Shown: piece by piece, positions 6,339 to 14,926 of the stretch | Layout of the letters: each line of letters begins with the position of its first letter | How positions within the stretch are numbered: position 1 is the first letter of the stretch | DNA from: a virus | Virus record (IMG/VR): IMGVR_UViG_3300015360_000080 | Coordinates: 1 to 43,091 of that record | Reading direction: 5' to 3' (one strand) | DNA length: 43,091 nucleotides | Translations under genes and position numbers: made by a program | Notes under the pieces: generated by a model | Told to the model about the DNA's origin: nothing | Databases searched by the model: none | What the model saw: the letters and a program-made list of their open reading frames with translations, nothing else

Positions 6339-6677
6339 ATGCCGCAGTGTAAGGCCAAAGGGAAGACATCGGGCAAGCCCTGCACTCAGTCTGCGATCAA
6401 GGGCGGCACGGTATGCAGGATGCACGGAGGCAGCGCTCCACAGGTTCGAGAGGCGGCTAAGCTCCGGCTGTTGGCGATGGTGGATCCGGCACTGGCAGCA
6501 CTGCATGAGATCGTGGCGGATAAGGACCCAGTCGCGCGGCAACAGCGGTTAGGCGCAGCTCGGGACATCCTCGACCGGGCCGGACTCAAGGCCAAAGATG
6601 AGGTAGAGATCAGCGGGCCTGACGGTGCGCCGGTCAACTTTGTGATTCATGGCGTCAAACCCAACTCAACAGATTGA
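6339..6677 (+). CDS. Putative terminase small subunit with CxxxxG..C..HGG zinc motif
   Basis: A 112-residue protein beginning with CKAKGKTSGKPC and then VCRMHGGSAPQV, a four-ligand Cys/His motif common in small phage proteins just upstream of large terminases. The middle is a helical segment (ALAALHEIVADKDPVARQQR) of the type that oligomerises. By position and architecture it would recognise DNA and recruit the motor. It overlaps the large subunit start by 29 bases. The terminase-small assignment rests on context plus the motif, not on a full family match. Confidence 0.65.
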   Translation: MPQCKAKGKTSGKPCTQSAIKGGTVCRMHGGSAPQVREAAKLRLLAMVDPALAALHEIVADKDPVARQQRLGAARDILDRAGLKAKDEVEISGPDGAPVNFVIHGVKPNSTD

Positions 6678-8235
6678 GTTCCCCGAAAAGGCGCTCTTCC
6701 TCCTGAGCGAGGCGGCGCGGTATAAGGGCATCTACGGCGGGAGAGGTAGCGGTAAATCATGGTCAGCAGCTCAAGCGTTGGTGCTCCTTGGGATCAAAAG
6801 CCCTGAGCGCATGCTATGCGTCCGGGAGACTCAAAAGAGCATCGCCGATTCGGTTCACCAGCTCCTCAGCGACCAGATAGCGCGGCTGAATCTGGGCCTG
6901 TACTACCGGATTGAAAAAGCTCGCATCATCGGCCTGCAACGCTGGGGTGGGGAATCAACGTACTTCACCTTCGGCGGATTGAGAAACGATCCCGATGCCA
7001 TCAAGTCGATGGAGGGCGCGACTAAGGTATGGGTGGAGGAGGCGAACGGCGTCGGCAAGCGATCCTGGGACATTCTGATCCCCACGGTGCGGCGCGAGAA
7101 GTCGGAGATCTGGCTGACGTGGAACCCCGAGTTGGACTCAGACGAGACGCATATTCGCTTCGTTCTGCAACCACCGCCGAATTCGATCATCCGCAAAATG
7201 AACTACCTGGATAATCCGTGGTGTCCCGACACGCTCAAGAAAGAGGCGGCATATCTCAAGAGCATCAATCCACGCGAGTACGAGCATATCTGGCTCGGGC
7301 ACTGCAAGAGCGCCGTGGAAGGTGCCATCTACGAGGCTGAGCTAGCGCAGGCTGAAGTAGAGGACCGGATCACTCGCATCCCCTACGACCCTGCCAAGCC
7401 GGTTCATACGTTCTGGGACTTGGGCTGGAACGACGAGACGGCCATCATCATGGCTCAGTCGGTGGGATTTGAATTTCGCATCATCGACTATGAGGAGGGA
7501 CGCAAGACTACGCTTGAGGCGTTCATCAAGCGCTTGCAGACTCGGCCTTACGTGTGGGGCACGGACTGGTTGCCTCACGATGCGGTGAGCGGGCAGTTCG
7601 CGGCGGGTGGGCGCTCGATCCAGCAGCAAATGATGGAGATGGGACGCAAGGTGCAGATAACCCCTAAGCTGCTCGTGCATGATGGCATCAACGCGGCTCG
7701 AACGATCTTCCCTAATATCTGGTTCGACCGGGAGCGATGCGCGGATCTGATCCAGCACATGCGGCACTACCGATACGCTGAGTCGGTCAACGGCATGGTT
7801 CGTCGGGAGCCGTTTCACGACACGCACAGCAATGCTTGCGACGCCTTCCGGTACATGGCTGTGGCGCTCAAGGCTGCACCGAATCCATTGGCGGGCCGAA
7901 GCCGCAACGACGATGGCAGACAGGGGATTGGAATTAAATGCCAACAGCACAAGATATCATCACCGACGCGCTGCTCGAAGCCAACGTACTCGATCAACCT
8001 GGGCAGACTCCCAGCGCTGAGCTACTCGCGTACGGCCTCGGCAAGATCAACAGGCACAACGCGATATGGAGCACCCGACAGCTCTACATCTGGACCGAGC
8101 TATTCACGCGGTTCACTCTCGTCGCCAGCCAGCAGAGTTACACGATCGGACCGGCCAGCACATCGGCTAACTGGACGGCGGATCGGCCTGTTGGGCAGGG
8201 TCCTGGCAACGGCATCAAGTACGCCAACCTGGTAA
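6649..8235 (+). CDS. Terminase large subunit (P22/PBSX type), 3' end probably frameshifted
   Basis: The packaging motor cuts and translocates DNA into the prohead. ATPase motifs are Walker A GGRGSGKS at 30-37, Walker B KVWVEE at 116-121 and the coupling motif LTWNP at 146-150. The RNase H-like nuclease has Asp in FWDLGWND (237), in GTDWLPHD (about 286) and in DTHSNACD (391 and 398). Real similarity ends near residue 425 (nt 7930). Beyond it the frame runs 298 bases through the next gene as Ser/Arg/Thr-rich nonsense. Adding one base near the G4 run at 7922-7925 would bring the TAA at 7935-7937 into frame, giving about 429 residues and a stop touching the next ATG. Confidence 0.95.
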   Translation: MASNPTQQIEFPEKALFLLSEAARYKGIYGGRGSGKSWSAAQALVLLGIKSPERMLCVRETQKSIADSVHQLLSDQIARLNLGLYYRIEKARIIGLQRWGGESTYFTFGGLRNDPDAIKSMEGATKVWVEEANGVGKRSWDILIPTVRREKSEIWLTWNPELDSDETHIRFVLQPPPNSIIRKMNYLDNPWCPDTLKKEAAYLKSINPREYEHIWLGHCKSAVEGAIYEAELAQAEVEDRITRIPYDPAKPVHTFWDLGWNDETAIIMAQSVGFEFRIIDYEEGRKTTLEAFIKRLQTRPYVWGTDWLPHDAVSGQFAAGGRSIQQQMMEMGRKVQITPKLLVHDGINAARTIFPNIWFDRERCADLIQHMRHYRYAESVNGMVRREPFHDTHSNACDAFRYMAVALKAAPNPLAGRSRNDDGRQGIGIKCQQHKISSPTRCSKPTYSINLGRLPALSYSRTASARSTGTTRYGAPDSSTSGPSYSRGSLSSPASRVTRSDRPAHRLTGRRIGLLGRVLATASSTPTW

Positions 8236-8687
8236 TTACCGGCTCGCCTGATGTTTTGCTGCCAATGGCAATTCTCAACGCGGAGGATTGGGCCTCGATG
8301 CGGGTACGAGACATAGACACGACCACGCCAACAGCAATCTACAATGACGGGGCAACTCCAAAGTCTACGCTGTACTTGTACGGCGTCCCAACGCTGGCAT
8401 ATCAGCTTGAGCTGTGGCGCAACAAGCAGATTGGCCAGTTCTCCATGCTCTCCGATGCGTTCGATTGGCCTGCCGGGTATCAGGAGGCGGTGACGCTGAC
8501 GCTGGCAGAGGGATTGTGTGGGCCACTCGGTCGCAAGATGCCTAATGGGTTGCCGGAGATGGCACGACGGGCAAGGGCAGCGGTTACCAGCCTCAATTCA
8601 GCCCCGGGCAAGCTCGACAACGATGCAGCGCTGAGCGGCGGGCGATCTGGCGGGTACTTCAACTACAAGACTGGACAGGTGATCTAA
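7938..8687 (+). CDS. P22 gp4-like head-tail adaptor (head completion protein)
   Basis: A 249-residue protein. An N-terminal helical part (ITDALLEANVLD, then LAYGLGKINRHNAIWSTRQL) leads into a beta segment with FTLVASQQSYTIGP, then a helical C-terminal part (WPAGYQEAVTLTLAEGLCGPLG). This is the layout of gp4-like tail accessory factors that bind the portal after packaging. P22 gp4 is shorter (166 residues); the extra length is in the middle beta region. TAA ATG adjacency with the corrected terminase frame supports this start. The next gene looks like a shortened relative. Confidence 0.75.
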   Translation: MPTAQDIITDALLEANVLDQPGQTPSAELLAYGLGKINRHNAIWSTRQLYIWTELFTRFTLVASQQSYTIGPASTSANWTADRPVGQGPGNGIKYANLVITGSPDVLLPMAILNAEDWASMRVRDIDTTTPTAIYNDGATPKSTLYLYGVPTLAYQLELWRNKQIGQFSMLSDAFDWPAGYQEAVTLTLAEGLCGPLGRKMPNGLPEMARRARAAVTSLNSAPGKLDNDAALSGGRSGGYFNYKTGQVI

Positions 8688-9137
8688 ATGGCATCAGCGC
8701 TAACGCATATCACAACGTCGATGCAGCTATTGAGCAAGCTGGCACCGGGCGGCACTCCCAACGCAAGCGAGCAAACGCTATTCCTCGCGCTTCTGAACGG
8801 GATGCTCGAATCGTGGACGATGCGCCGATTGCTCGGAGCGGTTCGCACAATCACAATTTCGGGCAAACAAACCACGGTGGGCGTGTCTGGATCGGTCACG
8901 ACGCTGACAGACGTAGGCGGCACCGAAACCACCACGGTTACGCCGGTCACTGTGACGCTGTTTGCCTCAACGGCAACAAGCAACACATACCCGACGGGAT
9001 GGGATCAGGCGATTCAATTCAATCTGGCGCTCGTGATCGCCTCAACTCTGGGCGTCAAGCCATCCGATTACGTGACATCCAACGCGCAAGCCACACTGGC
9101 AGCGATTACCCCTCCCGAGCCGACTCCAACAGCATAA
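8688..9137 (+). CDS. Second, shorter gp4-like head-tail adaptor
   Basis: A 149-residue protein that resembles the neighbour at 7938-8687 in outline: an N-terminal helix pair ending LLNGMLESWTMRRLL, a Val/Thr-rich beta middle, and a C-terminal helix WDQAIQFNLALVIASTLG matching the helix of gp4-like proteins. It starts right after the stop of the previous gene. Tandem adaptor genes could form two rings of the neck, or one may have another structural role. The assignment is by pattern and position. Confidence 0.6.
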   Translation: MASALTHITTSMQLLSKLAPGGTPNASEQTLFLALLNGMLESWTMRRLLGAVRTITISGKQTTVGVSGSVTTLTDVGGTETTTVTPVTVTLFASTATSNTYPTGWDQAIQFNLALVIASTLGVKPSDYVTSNAQATLAAITPPEPTPTA

Positions 9138-9140
9138 ACA

Positions 9141-10565
9141 ATGCCATTTGTAACTTACCCAGGCTTCGCTGATGCGACCTATCAGCAGTCGTCTGAAAAT
9201 TTATCCGTTGATCGGGCGATAAACTGCTACCCGCACCGCAACGAGCTAGGAACCGGCAAGGGTTCGCCGGGGTTGATCCTTCGTCCGGGCCTGACATCTT
9301 TCTCCGTGCCAGGTCTGGGCGTGGGACGTGGCATATTTGCAGGCGATGAACGCATGTTCGCCGTCGTCGGTACCAAGCTCATCGAAGTCAGCAGCGCTGG
9401 AGTGGTCACCGTGAAAGGTGACATAGGGTCGGGCTCGTCTCCCTGCTATATCGGCATTATCGGGACAAGCGCTACGGCGCAATTGTTCGTTGTTAATCCC
9501 GACACTGGCAAGGCATATTACGATGTTGGGGCAGGCCCAGTGCTCTGCCCCACGCCGGCTGATGTTTCGTGGGGCGCGGTACTCAAAGGCTTCGGCTATG
9601 CAGTCGGAATCAACAGCAATTCCATTTTTCAGAGCGCATTTCTCGATTTGTCCTCGTGGCCGGTGCTTACGCAGGGGCAGAGCGTTGCATCGAGCGACCG
9701 GGTAGCGATGATCTACAGCGACTACGACACGCTGATGATCTGCGGACGGCGCACCACACAGTTCTGGTACAACAACGGACAGGCGGGCTTTGCGCTTACG
9801 CCGATCATCAATTCGTTTGTCCAGGAAGGCACCAGCGGGCCGTTCTCGTTGGCCTCCGTCGATGGGATTCTCTGCATGTTGAGTGGCTCCGAGCGTGGCG
9901 CGGGGCGGGTGATAGCGATTACGCCGGGCAGGGCGACGCGGATCTCAACGTACGCCATTGAGCAGCAGATACAGGCCTATTCGAGCACCGGCGAGGCGGT
10001 CAGCTATGCGTACCAGTCGAATGGCCACAGTTTCTACGTGATGGCGTTCCCTTCGGCGCTGGCTTGCCTTGTCTACGACTTCACGGAGAAGGCATGGCAT
10101 GAGCGGGCGGGCTGGGATGGCTCAGCGTACACGGAGTATCTGGGATACCTGCACGCGGTCACCTTCGACAACCGCCATTACGTGATGGCTCGGGCGAATG
10201 GCACGATTTACCGGCAGCAGGAGACGGTCTACCGGGATGCCGGGGTGTCGTTTCGGGCTCAGCGCGTCGCGCCGGTACTCTACAACGGCGGCCGCGTCAC
10301 CTACCACGCGCTCAGAATTGACCAGCAGATTGGCGATGGCTCGGGGACGCAGGGCGCGAAGATGAGCTACTCGGTTAACGGCGGTCTGAATTATGGCTCG
10401 GATGTCACCGAGACCACCGGTGCCAATGGCGAGGAAGGCGTCCTCGAATGGCGCAATCTTGGGCAAGCCGGGCCGCGCGGATTCGTTGCCAACGTGAAAT
10501 GGGATGACGGTTTGGAGATGGTTTGCTCTGGCGCCAGGGTGGACGTGCGAGAGGATGCGCCGTAA
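9141..10565 (+). CDS. P22 gp10-like packaged-DNA stabilisation / tail hub protein
   Basis: At 474 residues it matches P22 gp10 (about 472), which forms the tail hub below gp4 and keeps packaged DNA from leaking. The sequence is almost all beta, with propeller-like repeats. Marker segments are the N-terminal INCYPHRNELGTGKG, the TQFWYNNGQAGFALTPI stretch and KAWHERAGWDG near residue 325. It follows the adaptor genes as in P22 (gp4-gp10). The start at 9141 is 3 bases after the preceding stop. Confidence 0.85.
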   Translation: MPFVTYPGFADATYQQSSENLSVDRAINCYPHRNELGTGKGSPGLILRPGLTSFSVPGLGVGRGIFAGDERMFAVVGTKLIEVSSAGVVTVKGDIGSGSSPCYIGIIGTSATAQLFVVNPDTGKAYYDVGAGPVLCPTPADVSWGAVLKGFGYAVGINSNSIFQSAFLDLSSWPVLTQGQSVASSDRVAMIYSDYDTLMICGRRTTQFWYNNGQAGFALTPIINSFVQEGTSGPFSLASVDGILCMLSGSERGAGRVIAITPGRATRISTYAIEQQIQAYSSTGEAVSYAYQSNGHSFYVMAFPSALACLVYDFTEKAWHERAGWDGSAYTEYLGYLHAVTFDNRHYVMARANGTIYRQQETVYRDAGVSFRAQRVAPVLYNGGRVTYHALRIDQQIGDGSGTQGAKMSYSVNGGLNYGSDVTETTGANGEEGVLEWRNLGQAGPRGFVANVKWDDGLEMVCSGARVDVREDAP

Positions 10566-11129
10566 ATGGCAGGCCAACCGCCGCCACCGGTATTCAACCC
10601 CGCGCCAGTCAGAGAACACGCTGTAGGGGTAAGGGTTGGCAATGAAGAGGTATTCGGGGAGTTCACTCGCGCCTGGCTGATGTTCTTCATGCTCTTGCAG
10701 GACCAGATTGGCCACTCGCTTGAGCAGATTGAGATCCTGGGCGGGCAGGACATCTTCCGGGGTACGGCGTTGCTCGAGGGCATCCAGGCCGTAGGGACCA
10801 ACAAGCTCAATCCTGAGTACGTGGTTCAGCTTCCAGCGGGCTACAAAGCGGTGTTGTCGCGTGGGTTCGCCAGTTCCATCGTCAACCCGGCGACAACGAG
10901 TTTCATCATGAATTTCACCGTGAACACGGACAACCGGGCAACGGCAACTTACACGCCGATCATGACTTCAGGCATCACTATCGCAGTCGCGGCAAGCCGT
11001 GGGCAGTCCGCGGCGCTCGACATCACCGAGCTATTCGATGGGGACATTATCCAGGTGAATGTGACGCAAGCGGACGGCACCGTGGCGGGAGTGGACGCGG
11101 TTTTATTGGGCACTGTCGAGCCGATCTAA
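10566..11129 (+). CDS. Hypothetical virion protein (187 aa) in tail-needle position
   Basis: It begins on the base after the gp10-like stop. It has a Pro-rich N-terminus, a helical segment with WLMFFMLLQDQIGHSLEQI (about residues 37-55), and a beta-sandwich-like C-terminal domain rich in Thr, Val and Asn. In P22 this slot encodes the tail needle gp26, but the long trimeric coiled coil expected for gp26 is not visible, so equivalence is doubtful. A minor tail or fibre-attachment protein is plausible. Confidence 0.6.
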   Translation: MAGQPPPPVFNPAPVREHAVGVRVGNEEVFGEFTRAWLMFFMLLQDQIGHSLEQIEILGGQDIFRGTALLEGIQAVGTNKLNPEYVVQLPAGYKAVLSRGFASSIVNPATTSFIMNFTVNTDNRATATYTPIMTSGITIAVAASRGQSAALDITELFDGDIIQVNVTQADGTVAGVDAVLLGTVEPI

Positions 11130-11141
11130 GGATACAAATAT

Positions 11142-12131
11142 ATGGCAGCAATTTTACAATTCGCGGATTCGTTCGATCACTATGCGCTAGTGCAAATCAA
11201 TGGTAAATGGACGGCTGTTGGTATGCCAGGTCCATCTTTAGTGGTTGGCCGTACCGACATGGCACTTAACTTGGTTTCTCAAGGATTCACCACCCTCCCA
11301 GGTGGTGCTCGCGATAACTTAACAATGGGTGCATTTCGTAGGTCGAACACAATGGGTGATACGCAAGGGCAGTTGATCATTGGTTCTAATGGTTCCTTTG
11401 CAAATGCCACGGCACGCTTTGAAGCCGATGGCAGGATCAGTGCCTACAACAAGTTGGGCACAAAAGTCGGCACATCTACCAATGTCGTGTATGAACTTAG
11501 CGTTGGACACTACATTGAGTTGGGTGTTTCTTGTAGTGAAACCCTTGGGCAAATCATCGTGCGCGTGGATGGCGAAGAGGTGATCAATGTCAGCGGCACC
11601 AACACGGGAGCAACCACACAATCGTTTGGCGTTGCGGGGACTGGCGGAGGCACTTTCACCAACTACGACGATCTTTACGTGAGTTGGGACAATGCCAGCG
11701 CAATCTCGTTCATGTCGGATGTCGAGGTGCGGGCCATTTTCCCGGATGGGGCTGGGGCACTCACTGATTGGACTGGAGTGTCGGGCGCGAACTATACCAA
11801 CGTGGATGAAGATCCTCCCGATGTTGCTGACTACAACAAATCCGCGGTGGTGGGCAACGTAGACACCTTCACGTTCCCTGACCTGACATTCACTGGCACG
11901 GTGTGGGGTGTACAGTTTTGTGCCTATGCAAAAAAAGATGACACCGAGATTCGCGCAATCCAAGGCGTCTGTCGAATTGGCGGCGTGAATTACCTCAGCA
12001 CCAACACCGAGTACCTCTCCACGGATATCATGTACTACCGTTTCGTCTGGGGATTAAACCCGGCAACCACTGCGGCATGGACCGTTGCGCAAGTGAATGC
12101 GGCTGAGTTCGGTTACCGGATGGCGATTTAG
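11142..12131 (+). CDS. Lectin-like tail fibre protein 1 (ConA-like fold)
   Basis: A 329-residue secreted-phase virion protein. It starts with the strand pattern DSFDHY and has GHYIELGVSC, then VRVDGEEVINV and YDDLYVS near residue 180, the pattern of concanavalin-like jelly-roll domains in phage fibres. A second beta domain follows, and it ends WTVAQVNAAEFGYRMAI. The next gene is a clear paralogue with the same landmarks. It likely binds surface glycans. Base composition is more AT-rich than the head genes. Confidence 0.75.
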   Translation: MAAILQFADSFDHYALVQINGKWTAVGMPGPSLVVGRTDMALNLVSQGFTTLPGGARDNLTMGAFRRSNTMGDTQGQLIIGSNGSFANATARFEADGRISAYNKLGTKVGTSTNVVYELSVGHYIELGVSCSETLGQIIVRVDGEEVINVSGTNTGATTQSFGVAGTGGGTFTNYDDLYVSWDNASAISFMSDVEVRAIFPDGAGALTDWTGVSGANYTNVDEDPPDVADYNKSAVVGNVDTFTFPDLTFTGTVWGVQFCAYAKKDDTEIRAIQGVCRIGGVNYLSTNTEYLSTDIMYYRFVWGLNPATTAAWTVAQVNAAEFGYRMAI

Positions 12132-12132
12132 T

Positions 12133-13383
12133 ATGGCGCTGTATTTTTGTGATTCATTCGATCACTACAATACTTTCGGTCAAATGGCGTTGAAGTGGAC
12201 TTTGGTTAGTACACCCTTTGCGTCTTTGTTGGCAGGCAGGACGGGTACAGCATTCAAGCCATTATTCTCATCGCACCATATTATCCCAGGAGGATTGAGG
12301 GGGGGCTTGGTTGTTGGTGCATGGAGACTGTCTGAAGTAATCGGTCCACTTAGTGCACAGATCAGAGTTGGAAATGGAGACGCTCCTAATGCCTCGGTAA
12401 GCTTTGCAGCCGATGGCACAATTACCGCACTGGATTGCTTTGGCGCGGTAGTGGGGGCGTCCACCTCTGTCGCAATTGAAGCAGCTAAGGCACATTACAT
12501 TGAAGTTGCAGTGTCATGTGGTGGGGTAGCTGGGAGTGTGCAGGCTAGAGTTGATGGGGAGTTAATACTTGATATCCCTAATGTAAATACTGGCGTTGAT
12601 ATTATTGATGGAATTCCAACTAACCGTTCCACGGAAAGCTTCTCCCTCCAAGGCTCCGGCGGAGGCACAACCACACGGTACGACGATCTCTACGTGGCCT
12701 CGTCCTTTCTCGGGGATGTGAAGGTGCTGGCGCTGTACCCGAATGCCGTTGGCACATATTCAGACTTCACAGGTGTCCCCAGTGCAACGCTATACACCAA
12801 TGTTGATGAAGCATTTCCTAGTGACGTGGACCACAACACCTCCACCACAGTAGGACACAAGGACACGTTCAACTTCACGGATATTAGCGGGACGGGGATT
12901 GTTAAGGGTATTCAACTGTGTGTTTTTGCAGACAGAGACGGGTTGTCTGGGGCGAGCATGAGGGGGGTATGTCGCATTGCTGGAACTGATTACACAAGCG
13001 TAGATGCCTTCTCAATAAATGAAGGGCCACACTACTCGATGTTTATCTGGGACGACAGCCCGGCTACTGGGGTAGCGTGGACAGTCGCAGAAATAAATGG
13101 GGCTGAGTTCGGGTATAAGTATGACGCGCTGGGGCCGGATGCCTTAAAGGCTTCTCAGGTTGTATTAGAGGTTGTGATCGCAGGTTCCTCCAATGCGGTG
13201 GTCGCACAGGTTGCGCTGGAGGCTGTGGGGATTGATCTCTCCAATGCCGTGGTTGCACAGGTTGCACTGGAAGCAGTTGGCATCGACCTCTCCAATGCCG
13301 TGGTCGCGCAGGCACTGATTGAGTTGTTGCAAGAAACCGAAGTTTGCGATTGCCCCGACGGCAACCGCAACATCATGTACTGA
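12133..13383 (+). CDS. Lectin-like tail fibre protein 2 with C-terminal tandem repeats
   Basis: The 416-residue paralogue of the preceding protein shares DSFDHY, HYIEVAVSC, RVDGELILDI, YDDLYVA and WTVAEINGAEFGYK in the same order. It then adds a unique tail with a 17-residue repeat (SNAVVAQVALEAVGIDL, two full copies and a partial) and a Cys-containing end. The start at 12133, one base after the previous stop, is preferred over 12097 because it aligns with the paralogue. The repeats resemble the AVVAQ.ALEV segments of phage tail proteins and may trimerise. Confidence 0.78.
   Translation: MALYFCDSFDHYNTFGQMALKWTLVSTPFASLLAGRTGTAFKPLFSSHHIIPGGLRGGLVVGAWRLSEVIGPLSAQIRVGNGDAPNASVSFAADGTITALDCFGAVVGASTSVAIEAAKAHYIEVAVSCGGVAGSVQARVDGELILDIPNVNTGVDIIDGIPTNRSTESFSLQGSGGGTTTRYDDLYVASSFLGDVKVLALYPNAVGTYSDFTGVPSATLYTNVDEAFPSDVDHNTSTTVGHKDTFNFTDISGTGIVKGIQLCVFADRDGLSGASMRGVCRIAGTDYTSVDAFSINEGPHYSMFIWDDSPATGVAWTVAEINGAEFGYKYDALGPDALKASQVVLEVVIAGSSNAVVAQVALEAVGIDLSNAVVAQVALEAVGIDLSNAVVAQALIELLQETEVCDCPDGNRNIMY
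13189..13314 (+). repeat. 51-bp tandem repeat, about 2.5 units
   Basis: Units start at 13189, 13240 and 13291. The first two encode identical 17-residue peptides with several synonymous differences, so the repeat is maintained at the protein level. It lies in the C-terminal extension of the second lectin-like protein and is absent from its paralogue. Confidence 0.85.
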
Positions 13384-13385
13384 AC

Positions 13386-13622
13386 ATGTCTACAAACGAA
13401 ACAACAGGGCGGCTAGAGGGTCCATGCCTCGGCTCCGTCTGGATCACATGCAATCAGAGCGGCAAGGCGGCATGTCCGCACTGCGAGAAGTTGTCCTGGG
13501 TCACGCCCTCACAGGTTGCTCCGCAGGCAGTAGGGAGTTGGGGCGGCGCATGCTCGCACGTCGTTGGCCCGGGGCTTGACGAGTACAAGAAAGTGGCGGT
13601 CATCTTCAAGGGAACAGCATGA
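13386..13622 (+). CDS. Small Cys-containing protein (78 aa)
   Basis: A 78-residue protein between the fibre and the YkuD-like gene. It has four spaced Cys, including ACPHCEKLSW, that could bind zinc, and a Gly/Trp-rich second half. The start is 2 bases after the preceding stop, and its TGA overlaps the next ATG. No family is recognised. Translational coupling suggests joint expression with the peptidoglycan-active protein. Confidence 0.65.
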   Translation: MSTNETTGRLEGPCLGSVWITCNQSGKAACPHCEKLSWVTPSQVAPQAVGSWGGACSHVVGPGLDEYKKVAVIFKGTA

Positions 13623-14080
13623 AAATTCTCATCACGCTCAACAAGGACCGCAACCTTCCCGGCACGCTCGAAGTCACAGGGGCGGACTTCGGCCAAATCG
13701 CTTGTCTGGGGCGCTCAGACGGCAACCAGGCGTCGCTGGCGAACAATCCCACGCGCAGTCCGCTTAAGCGCATGGGAGACATCCCCGCGGGACGGTATAC
13801 CGCGCGAGTTTGGCAGGCCAGCGGGCGTGCCGGCACGTTCGGACCTTACCGTCGGCTCCTGCTTGATGGCATAGAAGGGGATGCGCTCACGGCCAAACTA
13901 AATGGGCGCTCTGAGTTGATGATCCATGGCGGCGGTCCGTCGAAGAACGGATCACGCGGAGGGCTTCGGCCTACGTTCGGATGCGTGCGGGTGACAAATC
14001 CCGGCATGCTCCAAATACTCGATGCGCTCGACCGCGCCAGGCTGACACAGGTTGAAGTTCTCGTTGTCGAAAAGGATTGA
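13619..14080 (+). CDS. L,D-transpeptidase (YkuD)-like catalytic domain protein
   Basis: The 153-residue protein ends in a YkuD-type active site: the IHGGG block at 102-106 (His103) and TFGCVRV at 119-125, with Cys122 and Arg124 as expected nucleophile and partner. The family makes or breaks 3-3 peptidoglycan cross-links through a Cys thioester. There is no signal peptide, so a phage enzyme would need a holin or virion delivery. It opens a cassette with an NlpC/P60-like gene and a membrane protein, which suggests lysis or wall penetration. Confidence 0.8.
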   Translation: MKILITLNKDRNLPGTLEVTGADFGQIACLGRSDGNQASLANNPTRSPLKRMGDIPAGRYTARVWQASGRAGTFGPYRRLLLDGIEGDALTAKLNGRSELMIHGGGPSKNGSRGGLRPTFGCVRVTNPGMLQILDALDRARLTQVEVLVVEKD

Positions 14081-14087
14081 ATTAATT

Positions 14088-14606
14088 ATGGCACTCTTCC
14101 CACTCATTAACCGCGTTGCTAGATACGCGCTCATCGTGCAGTCTCGCAGCGAGCACCGTGCGCGGTTTGGCAAGGAGGCTCCGGCCTTCGATTACTCACA
14201 GCCAGTCAAGGACTGGATCGACACGCGGCAGGATCTTCCAGCGGAGGAAGAGACAAGCTATCTCGGCATATCCTACTACCCTTCTAACGGAGAGCCAATC
14301 TACGACGCGAACAGAGTCGTAAAGACGCGGGTATTTTCGCTATTCCCGGAGGTGGCGACCTCATTCAACCTTCTACCTGAGCCAGTCCCGGCGCTTGGGG
14401 CGATCACGTCCAATCAAGCGGCCATGCTCCAGCGCAAGCGACCATGGCCGCTTGAGCTGAGAGAGGGTGAGCGCGTGGTGCTGGCTCCTGGCATCGGGAC
14501 GATACCAGCGATTGACGATGGGAAGAACATCCCGTCAACCGGTGGCGGCTTTACAAGTTCTGACCGCGACTTGCTCATTCGCGTCGCTGCAAAGTTGGGC
14601 GCGTAA
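14088..14606 (+). CDS. Hypothetical protein (172 aa) in lysis cassette
   Basis: A 172-residue protein with an N-terminal helix (FPLINRVARYALIVQSRSEH), a Tyr/Pro-rich middle and a Gly-rich C-terminal part ending DRDLLIRVAAKLGA. ATG at 14088 is chosen over 14052 because the earlier one overlaps the upstream gene. It may be structural. Its stop shares one base with the next start (TAATG). Confidence 0.6.
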   Translation: MALFPLINRVARYALIVQSRSEHRARFGKEAPAFDYSQPVKDWIDTRQDLPAEEETSYLGISYYPSNGEPIYDANRVVKTRVFSLFPEVATSFNLLPEPVPALGAITSNQAAMLQRKRPWPLELREGERVVLAPGIGTIPAIDDGKNIPSTGGGFTSSDRDLLIRVAAKLGA

Positions 14607-14926
14607 TGCTTTCCGCTGTTTTGAGCCTCGGCATCCCGCTCGTTGTAAAGCTAGCTGAACGACTGAATGGCGGGGGGGCAAGTAAAAAGGCACTGGCGCT
14701 TGACGTGGTGAAGGCCATCGTGGCGCAATTCGCCGCGCCGGGCGTCGGTTTGCCGGGTGAAGACGAATTGGCCGCGCTCATTGAATCTGCTGTATCGGTG
14801 CTAAATAAGTCCGGGGATCTCGTCGGCGAGGATACCGTCATCGACGGTAAGCCGGTGGACGCTGAGCTCTTCGGCGCGGGAATGCTACTGTTGCGCCGCT
14901 CTGGCGCGTTAAGGGGTCAATCATGA
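14606..14926 (+). CDS. Hypothetical protein (106 aa)
   Basis: The protein has a moderately hydrophobic N-terminal helix (AVLSLGIPLVVKLAERL, residues 4-20), a basic turn, then helical segments alternating with acidic loops and ending in LLLRRSGALRGQS. The first helix is short for a membrane span and looks amphipathic. It lies between two wall-enzyme genes and is coupled to both by overlapping start and stop codons. The function is unknown. Confidence 0.6.
   Translation: MLSAVLSLGIPLVVKLAERLNGGGASKKALALDVVKAIVAQFAAPGVGLPGEDELAALIESAVSVLNKSGDLVGEDTVIDGKPVDAELFGAGMLLLRRSGALRGQS

Noticed and set aside
7342-7950. Minus-strand frame (202 codons) opposite the terminase
   Set aside because: It is covered by the conserved nuclease domain on the plus strand; Arg/His/Leu-rich shadow composition.
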